Positions 10,746-22,509 of a stretch of DNA of 64,000 nucleotides are shown here, piece by piece (position 1 is the stretch's first letter; each line of letters starts with the position of its first letter). The position numbers and the translations under genes were made by a program. Origin of the DNA: Membranipora membranacea (lineage: Eukaryota; Bryozoa; Gymnolaemata; Cheilostomatida; Membraniporidae). The stretch is from contig OU612070.1 of assembly GCA_914767715.1 (NCBI GenBank), positions 15,083,501-15,147,500 on the forward strand, read 5' to 3'. Under the pieces are notes generated by a model. The model made no database searches. It saw only the letters and a list, made by a program, of their open reading frames with translations, and was not told the origin of the DNA.

Positions 10746-12990
10746 AATGAAATTTTATATTATGAAGCTTACCACTTTTAGGTGATAGTACTTTACTTTC
10801 ATAATTTACTTGATGACATGATTTTAGATTTTCGTATTTTGATATTCAGACTTTATATATTCAAGGTTCTGATTTTGACTTTGGATTTTCATTTCATTTT
10901 AATGGTTACTCAACCCCATTATCAAGCGATACTGGGAGGAAACAATAAAAAGACCAGCAAAAGATGATGCAACTTTGGAAAACCAAAAATTAATTATGGT
11001 AGAACCACTGTCTCAAATAGATCAAAAAGATGCCGCTGAATTCAAAGAACCAAAAGCCAATTAAAATTTGGAATGTTGGAGAACTTCTTGAAAAGATAGC
11101 GAAAAATGATGCAACTTGAAAGGAACAATAGTTTCTCCAAATTAAAAATGTTCGAGAACTCTTTAGAAAAATGGCAAGACCATCGTTTTAGGATGCAATA
11201 TAATCGAATTACAATTGACTCTTAAGATCGAATGGGGTCAATATCTGCTGGGACTATTAAACAACTGCAGAGACACCAACCAGCAGCTCATTTGGGAATA
11301 GCTTTGGTGAAGGTTGTGTTATGTGCAATTTTCTAGGATTAATTTGTACAAAATAAGGATAATTAAATAAATGTATTTCTATATCAAGAACTTATCGAAT
11401 TACTCAGAATTATACATTTTTAATTCCAGCCGAATGGAGCGAAGAGCTTTCCGTCAGAGACATTGAAGAGGTAAGTTTATCACAGTTGTGAAAACTCTTG
11501 TTAATATTGCGTGACAATATTAGAGGTGAAGATTCCTTTGATAAACTAATCTTAAAAAACCTATAGTTTAAGGCAAGTTTAAGTCGGTGGTTATATCGAC
11601 TGATCTTCGATTACAATTTGTTGAAGCTCCAGTGTTATTGGCAAGTCTGCCATTCCGCGGAGGACCAAGTGAATCTTGAGTCTTATTGAAGATGAGTTCA
11701 TCACCACATATGTTGAATTTTTCTGGGCGAGCATATGGCCAAAGGAATACCGGTTATTTTAAATACAAGTTGTGCTACTTTTTGATTTTTATCCGATAAT
11801 TTATAATTGTAGTTATATTTATCCTTATTACCAGTAACCATAATTATATTTCCTCAAATTTTAGACAGTTGTTTTTCCGTCAGAGTACTGGTAACCACTT
11901 GTTTGCGACTCAACCACATTTTCAGGCCGTACCTTGCAAGGCACAAATAATTATTCAAGTTAATGATTGCTTAGGTGGCTCCAGAGGCCCATTAAGTTGA
12001 GAGTGCTAGCCATTACACATTTCAAAGTATACATTACACATTGCACCATTACGCAATAAAGAACCAAAACTTAATACAAATATTTGATTCATAAAATTAT
12101 ATGATTAACACAAGAAGTCTCCAGGACGGGATAACACGCTCTTGCACTTAATACGGTAGTAACGGAAGTGTGCGTTTTTCATCCCTCACACAGGTGAGAG
12201 ATGTTTGCAAATAACACAACATTAGCTGCTGATTATTCATACATTTGTGTCACTGCTGATTACAGAATTATAGACTCGGCAGGAGGCAAGGCCCGGGTCG
12301 TTACCAGACTGTGATATCAGCAGCCGCTGTTTGTCAAGCATTAGGAAATCACTTTGCTTAGCAGCGAAGGGTTTACATACTTGAGATTAGCCTGATAATG
12401 AATATTTGATATTTACACTTGGTTACTTATGATAAGTTGGTCCAGGCGTGGGTCTACCTCTATAAACAAAGCTCTACGATCTGTGGTCATAAAATTTGGT
12501 GTAGTCACCATTGCATCTCACCTTTGGGGACACTCTTTCACAGCACAAGAAGAGTTTGTGATCGAAGAGACTTTGGTGCCTAAAGAAATATGCCGGTAAG
12601 TTTGTAATGTTATTTTGCTGTCATTAAGAACTGATTTGACAGCGATACTAGTTTTTGTTCCGAGACAAACTTAATCAAAATGTCCTGTCACGACGCATTG
12701 TTAGCTTTTTGGTAAAGCCCTCATTACCTTTCGGAAGACTATAGGACGGTTAGAAAGTTCACCTACTTTTGAGCTAAAAATAGTACTAATAAGAAATGTT
12801 GAAAAATCTTTGGTATAAAGTAAAACATTAAATTTTGATAGGTTTTTATTGATGAAGGTATAATACAGACAACATAGATAGTCAGTAGAGAAACAACTAC
12901 TTGACATAAATTTAACAACTCAATGGGAGCTTCGAATAAGTGAAGCTTTTTAATCGCAATTCGATCTTCTCAAAAGAAATGTTTAAGTAT
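10746..12990. other. intergenic, no gene seen
   Basis: AT-rich with only short random ORFs and no credible exon pair. The segment leading into the D8C pseudogene should correspond to the 5' flank of the intact gene, but I see no clear match before about 13,010. Confidence 0.45.
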
Positions 12991-13016
12991 TGTGATATTA
13001 CTCAATATAGAAAACG

Positions 13017-13791
13017 GGTACAATTCAGCTACCAAGTGTTTCACTGCTCTGCAGTGTACTTGGACTTTCTGTACAAGTCTCGATCCACAATCCTGATTCT
13101 GACAGAGAACTGGCCAGATATACAAAGAGAGTCAAGCTTGTTCATGGATTACTTTTATCTGAGAAATGTCCAGATCCTAACATAAGGGTGCAAGAGAGAA
13201 ACAGAAGAAGGCCGAAACAGTAAGGTACTAGAGATAGAAGTGGCGTTATTCAAAGAGCTCACCAACAGGCTTGTGAAATGCAGACTAGTGAATCGGATTA
13301 AGTTCTCACCAGCTTAAACTTCTATGCCTTCCACATCAACAACTGAGATGACCACTGCTTTGTCAACCACAACAAGAAATCCACAACCGTTAGCATGTCA
13401 GTGAGCCTCTTATCTGAATGAAGCCTGGCGTCATGAAAACAGTCCAGCAGGTCAAAAACCTCTTAATGGATCGGTGAACTGTGACTCGAGAGATATGGTG
13501 AGAAGAGGCAGCCTCTGGTTCAGGTTCTCAGCTGCTGCTGGGACTCGTTTCCTCGATCACTGCATACCTGATTATAAATGTGGCACTCATGTCACTTTAT
13601 GGAGTAACGCCACTACGCCAACAGATATTGCAGTAGCCACTACCATCCCACTGTATGGATCACATCAATCTCAATGTAACTTCTCGAGTTCAACTTGCTC
13701 CGTGATGAGATGCTCCAATAAAGCATATGATCTCATCTACTGATAGACCGGTTATAACAACTGTAGCTACGGATTCTGTGGGATGTCTTAG
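13017..13791 (+). pseudogene. decayed paralogue of the D8C-domain gene
   Basis: It aligns along its length with 7731-8537. The signal region, the charged segment (CTTGTTCATGGATTACTT), the D8C region (GTGGCACTCATGTCACTTTA area) and the C-terminus ending GFCGM are all recognisable. The ATG region is degraded. In-frame stops occur in the middle (at the CAGTAA near 13,220 and GCTTAA near 13,315), and two consecutive stops (TGA TAG at 13,741-13,746) replace Arg-Trp of the intact gene. The Thr/Pro repeat is reduced to a short Ser/Thr stretch. A working gene is excluded unless heavy splicing removes all the stops. Confidence 0.85.
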
Positions 13792-13944
13792 ATTGCTAAG
13801 CAATCTTTGTGTAACCATTCAAATAACTTTGTTGCTCACAAGAAAAAAGAAAAGAAACCCATCTGATTCTGATCACATGTGGAAATTTTTCATTAGATTA
13901 GTAATGATATTCGTTCAAGATTCCTATCCTGAAAGATAAAAAAA

Positions 13945-14275
13945 AATACAGATGTCATTTTATTCTTACACACTTTACTTTGATATTCCCTAGAGAAGAA
14001 AAAGTTAGCTAGAGTTTAATAAATATGGATGGGGAGTTAACTAGCACCAAATTTAAACGTCTTGGGTGGGGGTTTATATACAGTGAGGAAGTTGAGTAAA
14101 AGTTGGCTAGCAGCAGCACATTTAGCTATTTCAAGCCTATGCAAAATCGTGAAATCTTTGCTTCAGTGAATCCTTTACTTTTCTGAGGTATAATTTGGAT
14201 CGAGAAAATGGACTAAACTGATTCTGAAATTAACTGCCTTTCATTTTTAGAGGTAGGGAGTTTGTTAGGTTTGGT
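13945..14275. repeat. segmental duplicate flank, copy 2
   Basis: Partner of 9616-9925. It has the same order of landmarks and is moderately diverged. The distance to the D8C copy is shorter here (about 150 bp against 1.1 kb), so DNA was lost here or gained in the other copy. Confidence 0.62.
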
Positions 14276-14654
14276 TTTGTTTGGATGAGTACTGCGCCAA
14301 TAAAATAAAATTTAAGCCACAGGTGTTCAAGCAAATGAATAGGAGCTGCCAATAACTAGGAGCATCTGGCTCAGATGCCTCACAACCACTTATTCGTATC
14401 AAACCAGATTGGCAGCGCAAAATAGTCCCAATAAAATTAAATTGTGATATTAAATTGTAGTAGCACGCCTTGAAATAAATATTTAGTACTAGGGAAGGAA
14501 ACTCCTATAGTAACAGCCAGCTTGTGAACAATTATAAACTACACTAAAATGATTTCAGAGACTCGTATTACTACTAGGCCAGAAGCAGCCTAGCTCTAAG
14601 TGCTCTAAAAAAAAATGGCACTGACAATTTTTGATGGCAGGAAAAAAACAAGTG

Positions 14655-15640
14655 TTTCTAGGGTAAAAAAGTGTGCTGAATCCAAAAATGAGGGTGTACC
14701 CGGTTGTAGTGGTCATCGTCAGCGGCAGCGTGGCAGTATATGGCAGCATATCACAAATTTTCAATAAATCGCATTTAGTTAGTAAAGATTGTAGTGTTTG
14801 TTACAGCCAACAGAGAACAAGAATATATCTGTTTCTAGGGTAAAAAAGTGTGCTGAATCCAAAAATGAGGGTGTGCCCGGTTGTATTGGTCATTGTCAGC
14901 GGCAGCGCGGCAGCATATGCCACATCTTTTACAAATTCTCATTTAGTTAGTTAAAATTGTAGTGTTTGATACAGTCAACGGTCAACAAAGAACAAGAATA
15001 ATATGTTTCTAGAGTAAAAAAGTGTGTTGAATCCAAAAATGAGGGTGTACCTGGTTGTAGGGGTCATCATCAGCGGCAGCGTGGCAGTATATGGCAGCAT
15101 GTCCCAAAATTTTCAACCAAGCGCTTTTAGTTAGTGAATATTTTAGTGTTTGATACAGCCCACAGAGAACAAGAATATATATGTTTCTAGGGTAAAAAAG
15201 GGTGATGAATTCAAAAATGAGGGTGTACCCAGTTGTATCAGTCATTGTCAGCGGCAGCGTGGGAGCAAATCCGACTTTTTTTTACAAATTCACTTCTACT
15301 AAGTGAAAATTGTGGCATTTGATACAGTCAACGGTCAACAGAGAACAAGATTAATATGCTTCTAGTGTAAAAAAGTGTGCTGAATCCAAAAATGAGGGTG
15401 TTCCCGGTTATAGTGGTCATCATCAGCGGCAGCGTGGCAGTATATGACAGCATATCCCAAATTTTTCAATAAAGAGCTTTAAGTTAGTGAAGATTTTAGT
15501 GTTCGATACAGCCAACAGAGAACGAGAATATAAATGTTTCTAGGGTAAAAAAGGGTGCTGAATTAACGAATAAGGGTGTACCCGGTTGTATCAGTCATTG
15601 TCAGCGGCAGCATCTCACAAATTTTTCACAAAATCACTTT
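14655..15640. repeat. six tandem copies of a ~176 bp repeat
   Basis: TTTCTAGGGTAAAAAAGTG-type starts occur at 14,655, 14,832, 15,006, 15,184, 15,359 and 15,537 (spacing 174-178). Each unit then carries TGAATCCAAAAATGAGGGTG, a GTACCCGGTTGTA box and GTCAGCGGCAGCG. Units 1, 3 and 5 resemble each other more than units 2, 4 and 6, which hints at a two-unit (about 352 bp) higher-order repeat. The same core occurs inverted at 51.66-52.26 kb in the related element. Confidence 0.88.
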
Positions 15641-15643
15641 TAG

Positions 15644-16424
15644 TTAGTGAAAATTGTAGTATTTTTTGTAACAGTCAACAAGAACTTTTATTATTAGGTC
15701 CTCATCCTCATCATCCTCGTCTCCGCCAGCCTCCTCCTCATCAAGACTGTTCTCTCTGAAAGCTGTATTTAGAGCTTGCTTCAAAGCAAGTGCTGTTTCG
15801 AGCCTAATATTTGAGTCATAGCTGCAAGAATGACCAAATCCATGAATAAGTTTGGCTAGCAATTTAGACCCAGTCTTATGCCTCACTGTTAGGCCGATGG
15901 CTAAAGACTTAGGAGTAACAGCAGCACCTTTGGAGCTTAGCTGTACAATGTCTTGGGCTAAGCTGAAAATTTTTAGGCGAACAGAGGCGTCCAAATTATA
16001 GTAGGTGTTCCAGTCACAGACCACATCAGCATGACCTGTCATCATAGCTAGAAAATTAAATAGTGGTGGCGGAACAAATTCGACACAGGCCTCAGCGTTA
16101 AGGTTGTCCGCAGTAGGTGGCCAGGGGATCTCGACTTTTTTGGTTTGATCTATATACAAACGGAGTGAAATTGCTGCCTGATTGAGTTGATATTGATCGG
16201 ATTGGGTTACATTATTGAAAGGGATTTCCTCATCACATGAGCTGGCAGTGTCGACCTCGCTCAAGAGGCTGGATGTGTTTGTGAGTACTGATGTATCAGT
16301 CACTAAATCAGTCAAAACTGCATTGCTGCTCGTCACTATATCACCATGAGAGGGATCAGAGGCTTGATGAAAACTAAGGCGGCCTTTAAACTCTCTCTTC
16401 AGGCGGTAGACAAAAGCTTTTCGG
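15644..16424 (-). CDS. main exon of an uncharacterised transposon-borne gene
   Basis: An acceptor (CTTTTTACAG) sits just before 16,424, and the frame is open for 260 codons to the stop at 15,644. The N-terminal part is Ser/Thr-rich and acidic. The middle holds the conserved-looking block VPPPLFNFLAMMTG, then LKIFSLAQDIVQLSSKG, TPKSLAIGLTVRHKTGS and LLAKLIHGFGHSCSYDS. The end is acidic (EEEAGGDEDDEDED). From memory, proteins with the pattern 'LSIAQDI...TPKSLALGLTVRH.TGS...GHC.S...LE' are numerous and uncharacterised in invertebrate and fish genomes. Lying between the TIRs of a repeat, it is most likely the transposon's own gene. The function is unknown. Confidence 0.7.
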
Positions 16425-16789
16425 CTGTAAAAAGATGATATTTTTGTCTTAAAGCACAATACATGTTAGTCCGAGGAAAAAAAAGATTTTGATATAACTT
16501 TTCATATTTTTTTAATTAATCCTAATCTAACAAGGCCAAAGTTTGATCAATGCATTTGAGTGTTCTCAAAACCGCAGGTTGATAATGCTTGCACAATGCA
16601 ACTTCAACCTGGGAACCCCAGTCTCGCAAGATTTTATCGCCCTGATCTCACTGGGAATTCCAGGATATTGCATTGTGGGATACTAGTATATATAAATATA
16701 TATCATAGTCTTACCTGGTCTCATCTTCTCTGTTATCTCTACGTAGTTTATTATATAAGCCAAGTTAATTAGATACGGTGTAAGAACCC

Positions 16790-16873
16790 TTCTCGCGCTC
16801 TATCTTTGAGCTAACCAGGTCCTCAAGTTGTCGCCATGATGCAGATCTCACAAAGCGAGCTTTTGATTTAGAT
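16790..16873 (-). CDS. candidate upstream exon of the transposon-borne gene
   Basis: The minus strand shows an acceptor (ATTGTTTTAG) at 16,874, followed by an open segment reading SKSKARFVRSASWRQLEDLV. The donor is uncertain (GTTCTT or GTATCT near 16,770-16,790). Basic and helical in character. It lies about 370 bp before the main exon, inside the same TIR element. Support is splice site plus codon character only. Confidence 0.4.
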
Positions 16874-17388
16874 CTAAAACAATTGGTATAACAATTTTAC
16901 AGCACTTCATATGAACTCATCTCTACGCCCAAGTGAACTTGTTAACAATTTTCAAAGAGGGACAGCATAGGAATGTAACACACATAATGTTGAGCCAGAC
17001 AAATGACAATGATAAGTGGCAAACAGATTTTATAGTTTTTACCTGAGCTGGTTCGTAACAGTTGCGATATAATTCTTGTGGCATGCATGATGATATCTCA
17101 TTTCACGGGCAACAGGATCTCCTAACTGAAAACTTGACAACAGCTTTGTGTCATTCTTGGCTTCTGCGGCAGGAAGTAAACCCCCTAAATAGAAGGATAA
17201 TATTTTTGAACGCTGGCTCTCTCACTGATATATCATTCGTCTCCAGAGAGTTATGATTGATGCAGCTTAGATCATACAACACATGTAATTGAAAAAGTTC
17301 CCTCAATTAATCAACAATTCAACTCTACAGAGTCTGCAGAAGGCAGAATCAAACCTGAGATTATGATGTAGCAGTTTATTGTACTTAC

Positions 17389-17550
17389 CAGCATCTAAAG
17401 TCTCAGCTCTAGAGGTCGGTAGTTTCTTGGTTTTTGTTCTTCTCCTTATTACATATGACACAGGTAGAAGAGAATGTCTGAGGCTTACTAGTACTCGGTT
17501 CTGAAGACCTGAGTTTCTCTGGGCTCGGCAAATTGGCTCCATCCTCATTC
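17389..17550 (-). pseudogene. candidate CxxC exon of the transposon-borne gene, frame broken
   Basis: The minus strand has an acceptor (TGTTTTTAAG) near 17,550 and a strong donor (CTG|GTAAGTAC) after 17,389. In the frame set by the preceding exon it reads Ser/Pro-rich sequence then TCVICNKEKNK, a CxxC zinc-knuckle-like motif, and then meets a TAG shortly before the donor. The neighbouring frame at the end (RAETLDAG) looks coding, so a one-base change may have broken it. Confidence 0.42.
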
Positions 17551-17671
17551 TTAAAAACAGGATATTATTAGAGCAGGGTTAATGAGTAGCAATTACAAGG
17601 GCCAATCAATCAAGACTGAAAAAAATTGAAGGCATCTCAGATTTTCCAACTATGATTTAATTCAGTGTTGT

Positions 17672-17760
17672 GATCGTTCTGTGATAAATAATAGAGTTCT
17701 ATCAAGGAGTAAAAGTCTTTTACTCCTTGATAGAACTCTCTTATTTATCACAGAATGATC
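17672..17760. repeat. hairpin with 43 bp arms
   Basis: Arm 17,672-17,714 pairs with 17,718-17,760 around GTC, with two mismatches in 43. The sequence around the centre is CAAGGAGTAAAAGTC. It lies within the TIR transposon, between candidate exons, so it is either an intron insertion or a snap-back. Confidence 0.8.
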
Positions 17761-17918
17761 TTCTTGGCCCAAACACTATCTCTGACTGAGAGCAACGTCA
17801 CACAAAGTTTCATATCGGTTCAAACAAAACAACACAAGGTGGTCTTCCAAACAACACCGTGGTCATCAATTAATACCTTGAGAGTAAATCCTGAATCATG
17901 AGCATGTTCTATACATAC

Positions 17919-17970
17919 CTTTCTCTTCATGGCACATTCCTTGGCTCTTTCTAGCTTGGATTTAGAAAAT
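17919..17970 (-). CDS. candidate small exon of the transposon-borne gene
   Basis: It is bounded by an acceptor (TTTGTATGTTCAG) and a strong donor (AAAG|GTATGTAT). The 52 nt read FSKSKLERAKECAMKRK, basic and helical, and end in phase 0, which matches an open phase-0 reading of the next candidate exon. The gene's start further upstream is not identified. Confidence 0.42.
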
Positions 17971-18611
17971 CTGAACATACAAAGACGATGGTATTTATAG
18001 GTACTACATTCATCCATTGTCATTATCAATAGACTTTTGGCAATGAAGTATTCCGGCTCTTTCCCAGTTTTCACTCACTCTTTAGCCACATATTTGAGTT
18101 CAGCGAGCTTTGAGGCTGGCAAAACAACACTCTCGGCTGCTTCATCTACTTTCTCATAGTGAATAATACACTCCATAATGTTAGTCAAAGTGATGCCGTC
18201 ATTTTGTTAGACATGTTCATGCTTTCTTGTATTATGTCATCTGCTAAAGCATGAGAGTTAAATTTAACAAAGGCTGGGCGTAAGTCAATAGCACCGTAAA
18301 AAGATGCATTATTAATATTTGCTATGTCAATGCCAAATTCAAGTTGATGTGATTGAGTATTTTATAAATAGATTTCTTTATTATCACACTGATGATTGGT
18401 CCTCTATACAAGTAGGTCAGCTTGAGGATTTATGTTCTCTTCATTTAAATTGAAAACGAATTGCCATTTATTTTCAAAATATGACCACTACAACTGGGTA
18501 CACCCGGTGAATTTTACAGAACATATATTGATGTAGTATAAAAAGTGATCAAAATCCTGTCATCAAATATTGTCCGTGCCATAACAACTTAGGCTATAGC
18601 TGCTTCTGGCC

Positions 18612-19890
18612 TATACACCAAATCTGGTGCAGAAATATTGCAGGCAAAAAATCATGAATGGTTGGATTTTCCTTTGAAATTATGAGGGATTTATTTCAAT
18701 TCGAGTAGAGATGTTGATTCGAAACTAAGGAATACACAAAAAGGATATGTTTGTCATTCCCATGCAATCATTCACTCAACATATTTTTTTTCAAGTCAGC
18801 TGGGCAAAATGAATATTGAGTTTACAGCCAGCCTCTTGAAGACCTCATGATAGACATTCTTATTATACCCCTTCTCCATTTTCCAACAGGCACATCATTT
18901 CTTTTTCATCAATACTGGTCAGCACTGGGCTAGTGAGGGCACTAGGGTAATCACATTTGTCCACCTTGGACAACAATTGACACAGCTCACTTTATTTATA
19001 ACATTGTCAACACTGATGGTTTGGCTATCTGTACGTGAATTTCAATTCATTTTTCTTTAAAGCCAAATCAAACACTGAACTATATTATTGCTATGGCTGC
19101 ATGATATAAGGGTAGTCTTTATGTAATAACTGCATTTATTGCTCCAAGAACTTGCAATGTCGTTTTATATGAATGATAGTGTCAACAGGTTTTGACATAT
19201 TGCTGAAATTCATTGTCGCTATGACGTTAAAAAGATAATTAATTTACTTATTCTACCTTACTGAAAGTACAAGGACGGTATATTCAAGAAGAAATGGATT
19301 AAGAACAAAGGGGAATAAAAATCATTCTTGTAGTCTACACAATGGCTATTGGCTGTATTTTTGGGTCAGCCCTTATACCAATGTGATAACTGCACATGAC
19401 CAGCGTGTCAGTAATGCGGACTAGCATTGTTTCTCATACATCCAATTTGTTGGTCTGAACTAGATATTAAACATTTCTCACAACTCGTGAGATTAGACAT
19501 CATCATGCCATAGCTGCCTACTCGAGTTATTGTTATTTAATGCACATACAAGTCGACACCATACTGACCGAACACACTAATACACCGACCCGTGTCACTG
19601 ATTCTCTGAGTCGATAACATGTTTTAGTCAACAAACAAGTAACTATTTGGATCGCATCTAAATTCCTTTTTCAAGATACTAATGCTACATTTATTGATTC
19701 ATCCTCTGTCGATCAGAGATAAAGATATCATAGTGTATCATGTGATCAGTTAGTGTCGACACAAGTTATACAAAACACCAATTATGACACTTCCTTACTG
19801 ATCTACTAAAGAGTTGAGGGAGGGTTTTAGGATCAAAGCAAGCATGAGAGCTTGACATTGCTGGGACTTAACTGTCTAGTAAATGAGATA
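18612..19890. other. intergenic, no gene seen
   Basis: Non-coding DNA between two large repeat elements. No exon or structured repeat was found. Confidence 0.4.
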
Positions 19891-21074
19891 TAACCATATG
19901 AGGACCGAACGATTTTTCACTTTTAAAAACTATTGTTCTCCCTTTGTCAATCGTTAGCTCAAAAGAGTATCACAACCTGGCAAAATATATGAATTCATTC
20001 ACAAAAGTGTGTAAGTCATAGACAACCCCTGAAACTACATGATGTTTAGCAGCAAAATATGAATAGTAAGTATTTAATAGGTTAAATATAGTTATTTAAT
20101 AGAAGTTAACTATATTCAACCTTCATTCACCCATTTTTTTCATTTTCAGTGTGGTTAATCCATGTCATTAGTTAATAGTTATGAATTGTGCCTGTTCAAG
20201 TAGGTAACTGCCTCTTCAATTCAGTCAACACTCATTTACCCGTGGACCTCAAGCTCATTTATGTTTAACCAGCTATAAACATCAACCATTGTGACTTTAA
20301 CATGGCTGCCAAACAATGATTCGAAACAGGCTGATTTCCAGGCGAGTATGAGCAGGCAGATCTTGTCCCTCTAACACCGAATCCTTCCTCTGTGCTGTCC
20401 ACTGCCACACTGATGAGAACGTTTCTCAGTCTATTGCACACAAAGCCGCAACAAAAACATATCAAGTCAAAGTTTTTGCTTTGGATTTATTCACTCACAA
20501 TATTTCATTCAAAGAACCTCAAAAATCTGACTAAATGGATATTAATCACTATAACTAACAGTAAAGAAGAATTATGTCATAGAAATTCTGAAGCTTACTC
20601 TTGTGATCATTACCCTACCAATAATTTTTTCACATTTCTCAATCCGCTCATAGCCACATGGGAACAATCGGTTGTGAGATTACAGCAAAAACTGTTTACA
20701 TGCAAATCAAAAGAAATATTGGACAACTACAATCGAAATTTACACTAAATTTTTCGTATCTTTGGAAAGCTTTGGTTGTTGAAAAAATGAATGTTTTAGA
20801 CATGGATTGATAGTGTTTTGAAAACAGATATATCGAATTAACATAGCAGTAGACGATATGTTGTAATTGAGAGGAGTGAGACCCTGGACCGATTTAGTTA
20901 TCATCATCAGGCGAATGTACTGTATGACTACCCAGCATTTAATAATTCTAGTACAAATTAATTTCACAAAGATCGTACGTTCTATAAATCCATATGTAAC
21001 ACAGTACGCTACTTGCAATTTCTGTTTACAGTATGTTAAATATAAACTATGAAGTCACAAATCCAGATGCTTAC

Positions 21075-21135
21075 CTGTGCCCGTCTCGGAATACGAGTCG
21101 CAGCGGTTTAAAAGGCTGATGGGCTCACAGAGGGT
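21075..21135 (-). CDS. candidate exon of an unknown gene
   Basis: The acceptor (TTGTTCTACAGAG) and donor (GGCACAG|GTAAGC) are both good. In phase 0 the 61 nt read TLCEPISLLNRCDSYSETGT, with an extra base. This phase continues the exon at 21,366-21,599. It lies within the inverted-repeat-bounded block. No domain recognised. Confidence 0.4.
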
Positions 21136-21365
21136 CTCTGTAGAACAAAAAATAATGGTGGTATCAAGCAAATTGAGTTCAACTCTATGATGACACGGGA
21201 GTTCAAGGGGAATATGTATACTTCTTAATACTACACTTTTCATAATTCTTACATAGTTCAGTACAAGTCTCTAGTTGGTTGCAATTTTAATTGATTATCA
21301 CCATGTAGATGGGTAGGTCATGCAATACATTAAAGTATTAAAATGAGAGTTTATCACTAACTTAC

Positions 21366-21599
21366 TATTTTGTTGAGGTATCCACATTTGCAGTGGATTG
21401 CTCCACCAAAGAGACTCCTCTGCGAGGCAGACTTTCCTTGTTTAAGGCATGTGGCAATGGCCATATATTTGGTGTAGATTCTTCTATTGTCCTTCCTCGG
21501 AGCCATCCCTTCTTTCATAGCTTTTGAATCCTTGGCATACGCCTGAAGTCTCCTCTCGCAGTCCTCATCGCTGGGGCCTTTTTTGGGTACAATTATCAG
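21366..21599 (-). CDS. candidate 78-codon exon of an unknown gene
   Basis: The acceptor (TATTGTTCACAG) lies at 21,600 and the donor (AAAATA|GTAAGT) at 21,365. The exon is exactly 78 codons in phase 0. The translation is Lys/Arg-rich (PKKGPSDEDCERRLQAYAKD near the start) and ends with IHCKCGYLNKI. Codon character and both splice sites support coding. I do not recognise the family. With the 21,075 exon it may belong to the element bounded by the inverted repeats, or to a host gene inside it. Confidence 0.5.
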
Positions 21600-22476
21600 C
21601 TGTGAACAATACAAAAAATAATTTGAGCCATCCACCCTAGGCCTGTGTTAATGTACAAATACTATACAACTTTGCAATGAAAGTGAACTAGGATTGATGA
21701 GTTCCTTTGAAATACTGTGACTCCATTGATATTACTGGTGTCCAGGTGCTGTAGTAGCAGAACAATGGACTGAGGGTTCAGATTAGGATGAGGTCTGCAT
21801 AGACTGGAAGTTGATCAATATAGACAACACCTCAAGTGTAAAACTTTGTTCATATACTCTGACCTTAGGCCTACTCCTTGGATTGATCCCTGACAACACC
21901 CAAACTCCTTGCCCAAACTGATCAACTTGTACTTAGAGTTTATTTGTCACAACTAAGAATTAATCATCTCAATAACAAAACAGCATGTGCTTACCTTGTT
22001 CCACAGAAAGCCTGCTATTCAGTAGTAGTGAGTGATGGTCCAGGTAGAGGTAGTTTTGTAAATAGTTCACAGAAAGGACACAACAAGATTAAAATAAGGA
22101 GTCCTATCTCCACATTTTGTTACCAATGGTAACAAATTTAATAATTTCTGAAGGATATATATTAGTTGACAATAAAATATTACTTAATTCTCAGAAACAC
22201 ATATAAAAACTGATAGATTAAATATTTTAAAGATTATCAATGAAAGATGAACAAAGAAAATTGTTGTTCTTAGATAAAACAAAAGAGACAAAATGAGACA
22301 AATGAGACAATTTGAAATCATGCTTTAGCATAACAGCATTATAACATAGTAGTAGCTCCGATTGTATCATTGTGTCATTTAGTGTCTCACTGTGTAGTTT
22401 TAAGGGCTCACAAAGCCTTCAAAGGGATTAGATGCGGGAGATGCAACAGATGTTTTTCATGTTTTTTCCATCATGG

Positions 22477-22509
22477 GAATGGTTAGAATCCACTGGATTC
22501 TAACCATTC
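22477..22509. repeat. perfect palindrome, 16 bp arms, 1 nt spacer
   Basis: GAATGGTTAGAATCCA, then C, then TGGATTCTAACCATTC. The palindrome is perfect. The context is non-coding. From 22,510 to 24,570 I see no supported gene. Confidence 0.85.

Larger units (their letters stand above)
14577..18611. mobile_element. 4.0 kb TIR transposon with internal gene and tandem repeats
   Basis: The ends are inverted: GGCCAGAAGCAGCC at the left, GCTGCTTCTGGCC at the right, each flanked by TA, so a TA target duplication is possible. Similarity between the ends continues inward (GGCAC...ACAATTTTTGATGGCAGG against CCTGTCATCAAATATTGTCC). Inside are six ~176 bp tandem repeats (14.65-15.64 kb) and a minus-strand gene (exons between 17,970 and 15,644). 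A second, gene-less member lies at 50,342-52,627. The transposase class is not recognised; no DDE or YADD motif is visible. Confidence 0.72.

Noticed and set aside
14655-15640. CRISPR array or satellite centromere
   Set aside because: Repeats are ~176 bp and contiguous without spacers, inside a eukaryotic transposon; six units do not make a satellite array.
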